From: Ophiura sarsii
Taxonomy: Eukaryota; Echinodermata; Ophiuroidea; Amphilepidida; Ophiuridae
Direction of reading: 5' to 3'
NCBI GenBank assembly: GCA_035610835.1
Contig: CM069455.1
Coordinates: forward strand, 35,359,596 to 35,423,595
Length of the DNA: 64,000 nt
Below, one piece after another: positions 40,601-52,600 of the stretch (its first letter is position 1; each line of letters begins with the position of its first letter). The notes below the pieces were generated by a model, which saw nothing but the letters and a program-made list of their open reading frames with translations, was not told the DNA's origin and did not search any database. The translations under genes and the position numbers were made by a program.

Positions 40601-43600
40601 GCACATAACTCACAAAAACAAAGTTCCCAACACAAATTCCACCAACAGAAAAACATCAAGTTGATGTCACAACCGTCACATCAAAGTCTGTCCATTGTGT
40701 AGTAAAACTTGGCAGAGAAATAAGGCATTTATTGTGCTATTATTCTTGTGTCTTTCTGAATAGGTATATCCTTGCAGCTTTACAGGAAGGCAACAGCTGG
40801 GAAAGTGAATTTGAGATGGCGATGTCATGTATGTGTCGCTGATGTACCAAACGAGTGGATACGAGATTTGTCCAAGACAAAGGTAAGGACTATGCTTTAG
40901 ATTTAGATGACTATGTTATATATCCAAGGCTTTTTTAACAGGGTTTTTTACTGTGAGCTACGTTTTTCAAAAGTAGCGCCCGGATCATGGTATTTATTGA
41001 GAATCAGGAACTACTTTCAGTCTACGAACCATGAACCATGGAAATACCACGTATGAAGAGGTATGTTTTCTTTTGTATATATTACCATGTAGAGTTGTTT
41101 ACAGGTTGCTATGAAGGTGCAGGTATCAAATGTCCAATGTTTCAATTAATTTCAGCTGTTATATCTATTTTCTTACGCCACACGAATTGTTTACATTCAT
41201 GCTGTTCGCCGCCATTATTGCCGATTTTTCAAGCCTTCCCTGAATTAAGATTATTTTGAGCATTACTATATTACGCCATTTAGAGGTGCATATTGAGTGT
41301 TGGTCACGCCATTTAGGGTAGGGTTTGTATGTTTTACGCCATTTAGGGGTATCAAAATAGTGTTCTGGTAAAATTACGCCATTTAGGGTCCATTTCAGTG
41401 GTGCTTGGACGCGCATGTGTACCCGCTTGGTATGTTCACTGACACCCCCCTCCCCCGTGCTCAGTGCCCCTTTAAATGTTAAATGATAGTGTATGTAGAT
41501 GTATAATTATAATCTATTTTGTCTAAAACAGAAACCGAAACCGAAAGGGTTACTGAGCAGTACCAGATTATCAGCAGAACTTGCAGAGATACCTATCAGC
41601 ATATCACCAGTTGTCACACCGGAGAGATATGCAGTAGCTAAAAAGGTTGCAGTAACTGATGATCGCACATTGTCCTTATTGCGTCATATGCAGGATGATG
41701 ACTTCTCATCGGAGGTTTGTTCTATGCTTTTATCTAACTACTATCACATGTTGCGATGTTGGTGTTTTATGTAAAAATCAGTGATGTAGTACTCGAGTCC
41801 GGACTCAGACTTGAGACCGGTCTCGAGTCCCTATATATTTTGAAGGACTCGGACTCGGACTCGGACTCGGACTCGGACTCGGAGGTGAAGGACTCGGTCT
41901 CGGACTCGGGCACTAGGGACTCGGGAATTGTGCCCGAGTCCTGTCCGAGTCCAGTTAATATTGGCTTATTTTGTTTGCAGTAATTAAATATTATTTAGTC
42001 TTCAACAGTTTAGAAATAATGTCATAAATCACCATAAATGCATCTGAACAGTTACAATATGCTGTTGAAAAAACCTATTGATAACCATTACAAGCATTAA
42101 AACACAATTCGAGGGAGCCTATACATAATTAAAGTGATGATAATCATGTGCAATCGAATCCTGTTTGTACGATGTAAATGGTCTTTAGGTGTTTTTGTGT
42201 CAGCATATGTTATACTGTTTAAAAAAATGATAACATTTCCTACAAAGAGGATATTTCATTGGCAATTTTCAGCTTCGTAGAGCAGCGCTCTTAAAAAGGT
42301 GATGGAATTAGGGATGACATTTTCAGGGAAACGAAATAGGTGAAACGGCAGGGGAAGGGGTGCTCTACAGAATAGCACACCTTTTAATCAAGTTTGTAAT
42401 TTCTCAATCTATGAACTTTATTAATATCTGAATCAATTCTTATGCCTATAATTCAAAATGGTATCAACATTTGTCCATGTACATGTATGGGGATGCGAAG
42501 GTTGAAATACATCATTATGTTGACATCACTGATATGTTGGCCTATTATAGATAGCAAAATTAATGACATGTGATCAAACTTAAATACATTATAAGGACTC
42601 GTGACTCGTGACTCGGACTCGGACATGAAGGACTCGGTCTCGGACTCGGACAGTAAGGACTCGGTCTCGGACTCGGACTCGAGAGGTAAGGACTCGGACT
42701 CGGACTCGGGTAGGGTGGACTCGACTACAACACTGGTAAAAATGTTATGCTCTTTAGATGGGTTTGTTTATATATATAATAGTGCTGTTATCGATACAAA
42801 ATTTTGTATCGATATGTTGTCAAATACATTGTAATGCCATTTGTAATGAATTGTAAGTGAATGGGGAATGTGCGGAAAACTTAAAAAGCATGTAAACCCA
42901 GTTAATTCATATCATTTGTTTCCGACATACGAAAATATGTATCGACATAGTCGCAAGTATGGACAATATCGCGACACTTACGACAATTGATAACAACACT
43001 AATAACAATTATAGATATAGTTTAATGGAATTATACCCTCTTTAAGCAAGATACATGGGTACTTGGATAGACCTCAAGGGGCTTTATTGGGTTTGGTTGG
43101 ACTACAATTGTAAACCCTCTTTCATGATGAAGTAATGAACATGTACTGCATTGTATTGAGGTTATTATAAGTATGTTTGTATGTGAATGTTAAATGTAAG
43201 ATTTGCATCTATCTATACAGGACCTCCAAAATGAACATGAACCTGAGCCTATGGAACTTCCTGTACAGGCCCTCCAAAGTGATGATGAACGTGAACCTTC
43301 GGAACTACCTATCCAGTTATTCAGAGACATCCAAAGTAATCCTGAACCTGAACCTATGAACCATGGAAATACCACGTATGAAGAGGTATGTTTTCTTTTG
43401 TATATATTACCATGTGTAGAGTTGTTTACAGGTTGATATGAAGGTGCGGGTATCAAATGTCCAATGTTTCAATTCATTTCAGCTGTTATATCTATTTCGC
43501 CGCTGTTTGCCGCCATTATTGCGATCTTTTGGTGGTCCTAAAACCGACGCGCATAATACCGCATGGTAAAACACCGGGAACCATACAATATTGGTCAATT

Positions 43601-46600
43601 GTCTCGGAATTGGGGTCTAGCAATTGTGATTCAAAGCGCACTATATGGTGCTCAAAGCAGATTATCGAAAAGACAATTATTGCAATACAAGTTTCAAAAA
43701 GGTATTCCCCCATTTTGCAAAGGCCACATGTACGATCGAATGATTTAACATGACATTAACTTACATGTATTTCTCGGACTATTAATACGATCATCGGGCC
43801 CCAGTGACTATGGAATTTGTTTTTAAATGACTTTTGGCCAATTTTCCAAGTTATTTATTGGTGGGGTACATCATTGATAAGGATATTTCCCCCGATCTTG
43901 ATCTGATCGGGCTTTTTCTGACGTTTTTGATCAGTAACGATTGACTATAATAGTTTTCGGAAACCCAAGTTCAAGTATCAATGTGGAAGGTATTTCTCAA
44001 CAACATATCGATACAAAATTTACTAATGACAGGTACCGCTGTTACTGCGTCTGTTTCACTAATGTACATGTAGGATTCCCTCATTTTTATAAAAGTGAAA
44101 TATGGCACATTTAGGTATCTGTTTTTTTCTTCAGGATGATACCAGACAAACCGATATTGAAATTCAAAAACAAAATATTTTTCTAAAATAAAATATTTTT
44201 CCTACCTTTTTAAGATAATTTTTTTTCCAGCATGTTACCGGAAACAAGTGGTTTTTTTATTAGGCCTGAGCGATATCGACATTATCAATGATCAGCAGGA
44301 TACTTTCTTGTCACACATTGAATGCAAGATTTGTTTTCTATCTATGCAGGCCCTCCAACATGATCATGATGTAGCCATGGAAGCTGAAGCTATGGAACGT
44401 GAGCACCATGCAAACAGTGCACATGGAGTGGTAAGTTTTCTTAAACAGCTGGGAATTCTGGCATAGGCAACCCACAGCTATCATCAGCTTCACTTCATGC
44501 AATGTATTGCGCTCACTATATATATTGTGGTATATGAGTGTTACGGGTTAATAAAACAGTAATTTAAACTGTCCATTCTTTTCGTAATTTATTGATGTTG
44601 GTTAATTTCAGTGCATGTAATCAATCTCTTTTGTGGTTGTAATCTATTAGTCAAAATGAGCCTTTACTGCACAAACAATCTTGTTCTTATACATAAACAA
44701 CATAGGTTGTGTAACTTGTGTTGTGTTATATAACCAAAGCCCGACCAGCCAGAGGATTTCTGATAAGTACAAACCAATAAATCGTCACTCCCCTGCCTGG
44801 ATTTGATTCAGACAAGAATGTGTTTTAGTCCCCGGATGGCTCAGCTGTCCCATGCTACACCAATGACAGATTTGGATTACATTGTGTATCCTCTAGATAG
44901 TGCTCCTACTTCTGTGCTCCTACTTCTGGCCTTGTATCAGCCTTTTAAAACTAATAGCTTTTTGGCATATCAGATTCAGACAATGTAGACTGGCTGCAGA
45001 AGCAAAATTAGGCCTGTAGGTCAATTGAATCATCCAGGTGGGGACAATTGAAAAGAGATTGATTAAACAGTGCCAGAAAAAATGCAAATTTCCCATGAAC
45101 CAAATATTGATTTTTTCTTCTTTTCATTTCAATGAGAACATTTCTCTTCAATTGTGTATGCACTTAGTTTAGTTCCCATTGTTTCCAGCCATGGTTGTAA
45201 ATCCAGAAGCCTTCTTAAATTAAGTATTATTAATATAACTAGTTCAGTAATGGTTGATGGAGAAAATCATGTACCGTGAATGTAATATGCAAGATTTGTT
45301 GTCTATATCTCTACAGGCCCTCCAAAGTGATTATGAACATGACCCTATGGAACTACCTATACATGCCCTCCAAAGTGATGTCACTCAAGTTATGGAACGT
45401 GAAGATATTTCAAGCAGCACGGATGGAGAGGTATGTTTCTATAAGGATCAGTCATAAAATAATCATAATTTCCTGAAGGATCTGGGACTGTTGATGCATT
45501 GTTTGTTACCTGAGTAAACAGAGTCGTTAAAGGTGGCATGGAAAACAAAGCTAGTCTTTGTCACTAAAAAGAACTGGTACATCTTGAAATAAACAAATAG
45601 GTCTGCAAATGCCAACAAATGCAGCACTGGTTTGGAAAGCACCTATAGTTGGATCAGTTCCAAATTGGCGCAAATTGTGAGGTTATTATTTGTCTGTGAG
45701 CACAAATCGAATTGCCCACCGCTTGGTGATACCTGCGTATGATGTACAACCGCACACTTGTGTTTCATGAAATGTGCAAAGGGCATGTGTATATTGGTTG
45801 TAGCTAAACTGAGACTACAAATCTATTGTTACTATGTTAGTCTTTGTATGATTTAAAATATCTTGTACTACACTAATTTCAGGATACATCTGACAATATT
45901 ACCTATGACAACGTGGAAGAGGTGCGTGAAGATTCTTTAGACGACGAGACTGTGAGGGATGAGGGCGAGCCTGATGAAGGTATATGTCAGTGGCAGATTG
46001 TGGAGTCCTCTTCGCAGCGCCAAAAACCCAAGCTCCATGATTCCAGAGGATACGCATACACTAAGTACAAGACAAACAAAGATGGCGGTATCATTTGGAG
46101 GTATGTTGAACTAAAATAAACCATGTTGCCAGATGTAAACATGTGACCCAACACGAGTAAATTGGGCAGGATAATATATATGTTAAGAGACATTTTGGTA
46201 CCGAAGTCAATGACATATCACATTCCAAACCAAAGTTACAGATGATTGAAATTCACTTTGTCTCAAAACATCAAATACAAATTGTTAAGATAAAAAGTTT
46301 TGGTTTTGTTAACAAATCAATAGAGTAAATGAAAATTGAATTCAAATTCACATAGGGTTGGTTATAAGCTTTCTTGGCTAAATTTTTAGGGAGAATCTGA
46401 AAATGGAGTTCTCTAATTTTCATACCAATTTAATATCAACAATTTTCATTTGTTTGTTCAATCAGTGCAAAATAACTTTAACCTTTCATAAATGACATTT
46501 GCAACATGATTTATTATATCAAAATATCTTACGACACTACCATTTTTCATCTTTTGGGTTAACCGTTTGGAAAGGTAAGGCACCATACTTCATTATTCAA

Positions 46601-49600
46601 CCAATGATAATTATATAGCTTTGGAACATCAGAACTGTTGCAGAGGCATCCCGAACTGGTGCAAAACAAAAGCTTGATTATTCAGTTTTTTTCTAAATAT
46701 TTTCAAGAAAATTCTTAAACAAATCTAAAATTTCAACAGAATAAAATTTGCAAAAATGTTCTACAAAAAGAAGAAGAAATGGGTCAGTTGAACCCGTAGA
46801 ACTTGTTTAACCCTGTTTGTCTGCAACCGAACATTAGGCACTATTATCATATACGCTGCCATTAGGAAATATTCTCAATCATTTCAAATGTCAGTGATAG
46901 AGATCGCTATTTGATGATGTCTAATTGGCTTTACATATGTTTTACAGGTGTACCATACGTAACAAATCTATGTTTTGCGGGGCCGTTGTCAGGCAGAATG
47001 ACGATAACTTCCAGCCAGGGAACAAGGACCACTGCCATCCAGGTGTGCCAGGCAGCTGCATAACATCAAAGGTCATTGCAAACATCAAACAAAAGGCAAG
47101 ACAAACCATGTTCGCACCCGCCGGTCAGATTGTGGAGGAGCTTCTACTGGGAGAAATCACTGATGAGCCTATGGGGTCAGTGCCCAATCCAGTTAACTTA
47201 GCTAGGACAGCAAACCGTGTTAGGCAGAGAAGCAGCGACCGCAAGAACCCATCACCTTGGATTTTGAGTTACGGGATGATGTTATTCCAGAGGGTGAGTA
47301 ATTGTTTAAAATTAGAAAGTGGGTTCACAAATTGTACCATACCTGCTTCTGCTTTGGGTATTGAGCGGCACTCGTGGGTAAAAATAAGGTCTTGAGAACT
47401 GATTTCCCACTCCCCCCCCCCCCCCCCCAAAAAAAAAGAGAAAATGTCTAGGAAAATGCAAAATATTCAAAAAAAATGGGAGTCTTTAGCTTTTGAGCTG
47501 ATGCCAGGTGTCCAATGCTTCAAGAGGTAAACTAAGAAAATATTTATTATTTTGTAAATAATACCACATTTTGGATGCAGCACATCTAAAGGGGGGGGGG
47601 GGAGTTTGCGGCTGTGTGTTTTTCAAGGTATAGATGAAACCGACAAAAAAACGAATGGAATTATCACCTGATGCAAGGCTCAAAAGGAGGAGTCTTTAGA
47701 GCTAGCCGAAAAGGGGTCTTCAGGGCACCGACCGCAGCGTATATATATGCAGTAGTGGAAATACCCACATGAATTTCCACCCGGGGTTGCTTGTATCGAT
47801 CATAACAGTTAGTATAGCTTTATTCCGTAATAATAAGACTTGATTAAAATCATTTCTTGGTTAGTTCATCCCTCTAGTGGTTGTCATACATGCTTTACAA
47901 TACAGAGGTCCATGGTTCAAATCCCACTATGATCACGTTTTCAACTGATTCATTTCTTCTTATACATGTTGAGTTAGAACATAGATGGTAACCGTCTATG
48001 GTTAGAAATATTCTAAGTCCACAAATCCTAGTCAACCCCGTGTGGAAAGTCATGTGAGTATTTCCATTGCTGCATATGTATACCTATATCCCTTTCCAGC
48101 ATCAGTGCCCCACCCCCGGTATAAGAGCATTGAGACGGCAGTAATCAGAGATGAGATCGTTTAATTGTTAATCCCAAATCTATCCAATATTACATTGCTA
48201 CAACCATTATCAGTTAAAAATATAATGTTCACAGATGTTGCCATGTGTATATTTTTCAGGATTCATGCAGAAGGACATCATAGAGGGGCCAAACAGACAT
48301 CTAGTGTTTGCCACGGATGCACAACTCAACCGGCTTGCATGTAGGAGAAGATGGTACATAGATGCCACTTTCAAGGTTGTGAGGAAGCCCTTCACACAGC
48401 TTCTGAGCATCCACTGTTTCATCAGGAAAAACAAAGTTACAAAGCAGGTTGGTTTTTGAACGATATCTTATGAATCTTATGTATATGAAAATTTAAAAAG
48501 ATTTGGGTGAAACTCAATTAAAGGTCTTCTGATTGCGGGCCCGATTTTCAACTTGATGTTTTCTGTTTTACATGAAAGGTCATCCTTATTCCTTAAGATT
48601 GTTGAATTCCAAAGTTTGAGTTGCATAACAATGGTTCTGTTTTTAGAAGCACAAGGTCACACACAAATTGCGCATTGAGTAGTGAAATCATAGCCAAAAG
48701 AAAAGTGATCGGAACATGTACCTTTTTAAGCAAATGCAAATTTAAAAAATATGTCTCTCATATTCAAATTTGAAAGCTAAAGACATTTTATGACATAATT
48801 GGAATTTAATGAATCCTCTCTTGTTTGCATGAAAGTAATATAATTAATTTAACCTACACATGCTATGACTTGTCTATAGTGCTCTAAATTTGAATAATAA
48901 GACTAAATAATTTGAAGGTTTGTTGGCAGGATATGCAAACGTTAAGATGCAATGTGTGCAGTGTCAAATGAAACTCACTTTAACACTTACTCGTTTAAAC
49001 ATATTCTTATGCCAGTTATTTTTGCAATGATTTCATTGCGATTCACAGCTAAAAGGCATACTTATGCATCGATTTTCAAAGAACTTTGGAGTGACGTACC
49101 ACAAGGCTTTTCTTCCGGTCCAATAATTATTGACCCTCGAATAATTGAACTCAGAAAAGAAAATTACGAAAGGTCAATCTAAACTGATTTTAGAGCCAAT
49201 AGAAAATGGCATATTTGGCGCTTTTTCCCAGATCGCCGTGATATTTATGTACGGTTTTTCTAATTGGCTGGTGGGCGAATATTTGTAAAAGGCAGCACAC
49301 AATATTTATGACGTCACATTTGTTGGTTGATCGAGAAGTCGTAGTAAGTGTTTAAGACCAAAGTTAAAATGTACAAGACAGTGTAAAACATGTTGTGGCT
49401 GCTTAAGTGATTTGTTACTTGGATGCATTGGAAGTCGTGAAGAACATGATGAATAGCCTATAGAATCAAAGCACTGAAGTGATGAGGATAGAGGTAGATG
49501 CAAGTGTGAATTAAGTAAGTAACAAATATTGATGGATTGTTTTTCTTTTCTCATTCAAAATTAGGTACCATTGGCATTCGCCCTGATGTCGGGGAAGCGG

Positions 49601-52600
49601 TCGAAAGACTATGTTGCCGTCTTCAACTGTATTGAGGAACTCTTGCCGGACTCGGCAGCCGTTCAAGAGTTCATGGTGGATTTTGAACGAGGTATTTGGA
49701 AAGGGCTGAGGACTGTATTCCATGGACCGGACATCACATCCGGTGAGATCACCCCATTGCCTGTGAAGGGTTGTTCCTTCCATTGGAAGCAGGCGGTGTG
49801 GAAACGGATCAGCAAGGTTGGGCTAAGTACGGCGTACTTCAAGAAGGGAAAAGTCCACAAGTTGCTACGTAGGTTGTTGGGACTGCCATTCCTTCCGGCA
49901 GAGGCAGTGCCGGCAATGTTTGACCGACTGAAGGCGAAGGCATCCATTCCACACCAATGCTTCAAGAGGTAAACTAAGAAAATATTTAATATTTTGTAAA
50001 TAATACCACATTTTGGATGCAGCACATCTAAAGGGGGGGGGAGTTTGCGGCTGTGTGTTTTTCAAGGTATAGATGAAACCGACAAAAAAAAAGAATGGAA
50101 AATAATAAGAATTTAAGAGTAATTTTCACTTGTAAAATCTGAATGCCTTGATAAATTTTGAGCACACATAATAAATGCAAAATTTACTTCATCTGCAAAA
50201 TCCCCCTGATGTGCTGCATGATATTTATGATTAACCCCAGGCTGGCCAGAAAGACACATTGACCTTTAATATAGAGAATTCATTGTGGCCAAAGGTGTGA
50301 CAAACCCTTCAGTCAAGGGTGAAAATATTTTCTGTATGAGTCCATAGTCGAATATATCTATTTGAGCATTAAAAAAAACAAGCAAGGTTTCATTTAGCAA
50401 GCAGTTTTCACAGAATCATCAATATGATATATTTTGTGAGATATAGACAAAATAGGAATTTCAAGTTTAGAAATTCAATGTTGTTTGATTTAGCAACAGT
50501 TTATATCTAATAAGTTTTGCCACAACAGATATTGTCGGGCACATGCCTTCTGATTTTCTTTTAAATCAATCGCTACTTAGAAAATCTATCACACTAGATT
50601 GAACTAGTAATGAATGTCAGAAGCAGTATTGAAAACTGAACAGTTATCCTTGCAATATCCATGATAAGGGGTTATTTTTTACAACAGTTAAATTATTATA
50701 CCATATTTTGCGTTCTATCGAAGTCAGTTTCCTCAAATATGCAAAGGCACTGTACAGGCTGTCCCAAAATGATTAGTACCCATCGATGTCCAAAGTTCAA
50801 TCATTTGTGTCATCATCAAAATCGATGGGATTAGGTCCGTTGTTTTTACATCATCTTTGTCATACTGTACTATAATATTAGAATTTTAGATCATGAATAT
50901 CGGATTTATCAAATTCAAGATTACACTCCATTATGTAAAACATGATTTCACCTTTTTGACAAAGCGCTAAAAATGTGTGTGCTAGCTTGTTTGAAAGAAG
51001 TGTATTCTCATAATCTCCTTGTCTACTCAATATAATCTTGTGTGTCTTTCTGTTGTAACTGTTATTAGTTATGGGTGTTCAAATAATTAATAATTCTTCT
51101 CCTTAATTCGATTTAACGGGGTAAAAGAAGTTTGTCACACTTGAGTGACCCCATGCATTGTTTCATTTGACAAGTGTTTATGGACTTCTAAATGAAGTGG
51201 TATTTGGTGAATCACCAGTGGCTTAGATTTCATTTTCACATTGGATAATGGATTTCTTGAGGTTAAACACTAATGGACTATATCATTTTTACCAAGTTGC
51301 ATCGCATCCCCAATATGAAAAAGAAGTCTAAGCCTCTGCTAATTACCCTTTACCTATTTAAAATGTCCCTCAAGTTTAGCCTCAAAACTAGCTCATTATA
51401 GAAACAAAGCTTGGGGTCGCTCATGTGTGACGATCCATTTTTACTCTTCAAATTGAATCAAAATGAGTATTAATGGTTTGAACAATAATATGATACAACA
51501 GCAGTTTAAAATAGAAAGGATATAAAGAATAAGCTATTAGCAGACAAGAGATTAAGAGAATGTATTAGTTTCTTTCAAACAAGCTGTTTAAAAACATTTT
51601 TTTTTTTTGCACTTTGCCAAAAAGGTGAAATCACCATGTCTTACACAATGGAGTGTAACTTCGTTAAAATAAGTCAGATATTCATGATCTAAAATTCTAA
51701 TACAAGGGTACAGTATAGCAAATATGATAGAACAACAACGGATCTAATCTCATTGATTTTGATGAAAACATTTATTGAACTTTTGGGGCAGCCTGTATTC
51801 ATCTTCTTATAATATTCATCTTCTTATAATATGCTAATGATATCTGCATTTATTTTCAGCTGTTCGCGTATGTCCAAAAAACGTGGATCGATGGCAGGAA
51901 GTGGAAGCCGAGTGAGTGGTCTTGTTTTAATCAGTCGGTGAGAACGAATAATGACGTCGAAGGGTGGCACAATAGGCTCAACATCAGGGCGAGGAAGGCC
52001 AACCTCCCTTTGTATCTGTTGATTGAGCTTCTACACACAGAAGCAAGGCTAGTCGACATACAGGCAAGGCTTGTTAGTGAACAGAGGCTCTGCAAATACC
52101 AGAAGTCAACATATATCGCCATGCAGGGCCAGCTTGTAAAGTTCTGGGAGGAGTACAACCACCATGGGTCAGCGAAGAGGCTTCTATCGGAGTGTTCGGC
52201 ACTTCAGGGGAACTTGCCGGTAGTTCGAAATGATTAATTTTTTAACTTAACTACCGAACGCATTAATGTCAGACAATATAACACAGACATGGTCTGAACA
52301 CAATACCTTTATTCTCATTTGGGGGTGGGGGTGGGGTGGCCAGATGAAGAAAAAAATGGGGTGGGGGCATATAGGAAAAGCGCAGTACATTCATTGCAGA
52401 AGTGCACGTTATGAAACGCACAGCGCAAGAGTGTTCCATGTTCCAGCTAATTAATGTATGCCATGTTAAGTTGTCTCATATAAATGTTGCTGATAACATT
52501 GTAGAATCACTGTTGAATACAAGTTCCCTTTATTACGTACATTTCACCTTCATTATTGTATCTTAAATAGACCTACGGTGTCCTCAGATGTGCTTACAGT

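Larger units (their letters stand above)
43480..46947. other. Transposase introns 4 to 7
   Basis: Between the short exons there is AT-rich sequence without recognised ORFs. The open frame at 43563-43748 has no identified homology. Confidence 0.5.
47370..48115. mobile_element. MITE related to 27822-28230, with another element inserted in it
   Basis: The 47385-47735 and 48080-48115 parts match, in order, the repeat at about 27900-28220 (shared gtcttgagaactgat, gagctagc, gtcttcagg and catcagtgcccc words). It lies in transposase intron 8 and is split by the element at 47746-48076. Confidence 0.6.
37858..52237 (+). pseudogene. PHD-FLYWCH-MULE transposase gene, 11 exons, two apparent frameshifts
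   Basis: This would cut and rejoin the element's ends through an RNase H-like DDE core (family knowledge). Exons 1-11 join with consistent phases to about 780 residues. Domains in order: PHD finger (C20, C23, C36, C39, H44, C47, C70, C73); basic then acidic linker from repeated LQ-type exons; FLYWCH finger (about 310-375); MULE domain with WYIDATFKVV (first Asp), EFMVDFERGIW (second Asp), GCSFHWKQAV, and NNDVEGWHNRLN (likely Glu). The stop is at 52235-52237. Exon 8 needs a 2-nt correction near 47225-47232, and exon 10 a 1- or 2-nt correction near 49941-49950, to keep the family reading frame, so the copy is probably dead unless these are assembly errors. A domesticated host gene is less likely because it lies between matching inverted repeats. 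Confidence 0.85.

Noticed and set aside
47875..47935. Second tRNA-like stretch
   Set aside because: It lies inside a nested MITE and lacks paired stems.
49968..51860. A missing micro-exon between transposase exons 10 and 11
   Set aside because: At first the phases seem to clash by one base, but the last codons of exon 10 read in the alternative frame (TPMLQE) match exon 11 directly, so a frameshift within exon 10 explains it better.
37858..52237. Transposase exons as alternative exons of HTATSF1
   Set aside because: They have their own start and stop codons, lie between inverted repeats, and HTATSF1 exons 4 and 5 already join in phase.
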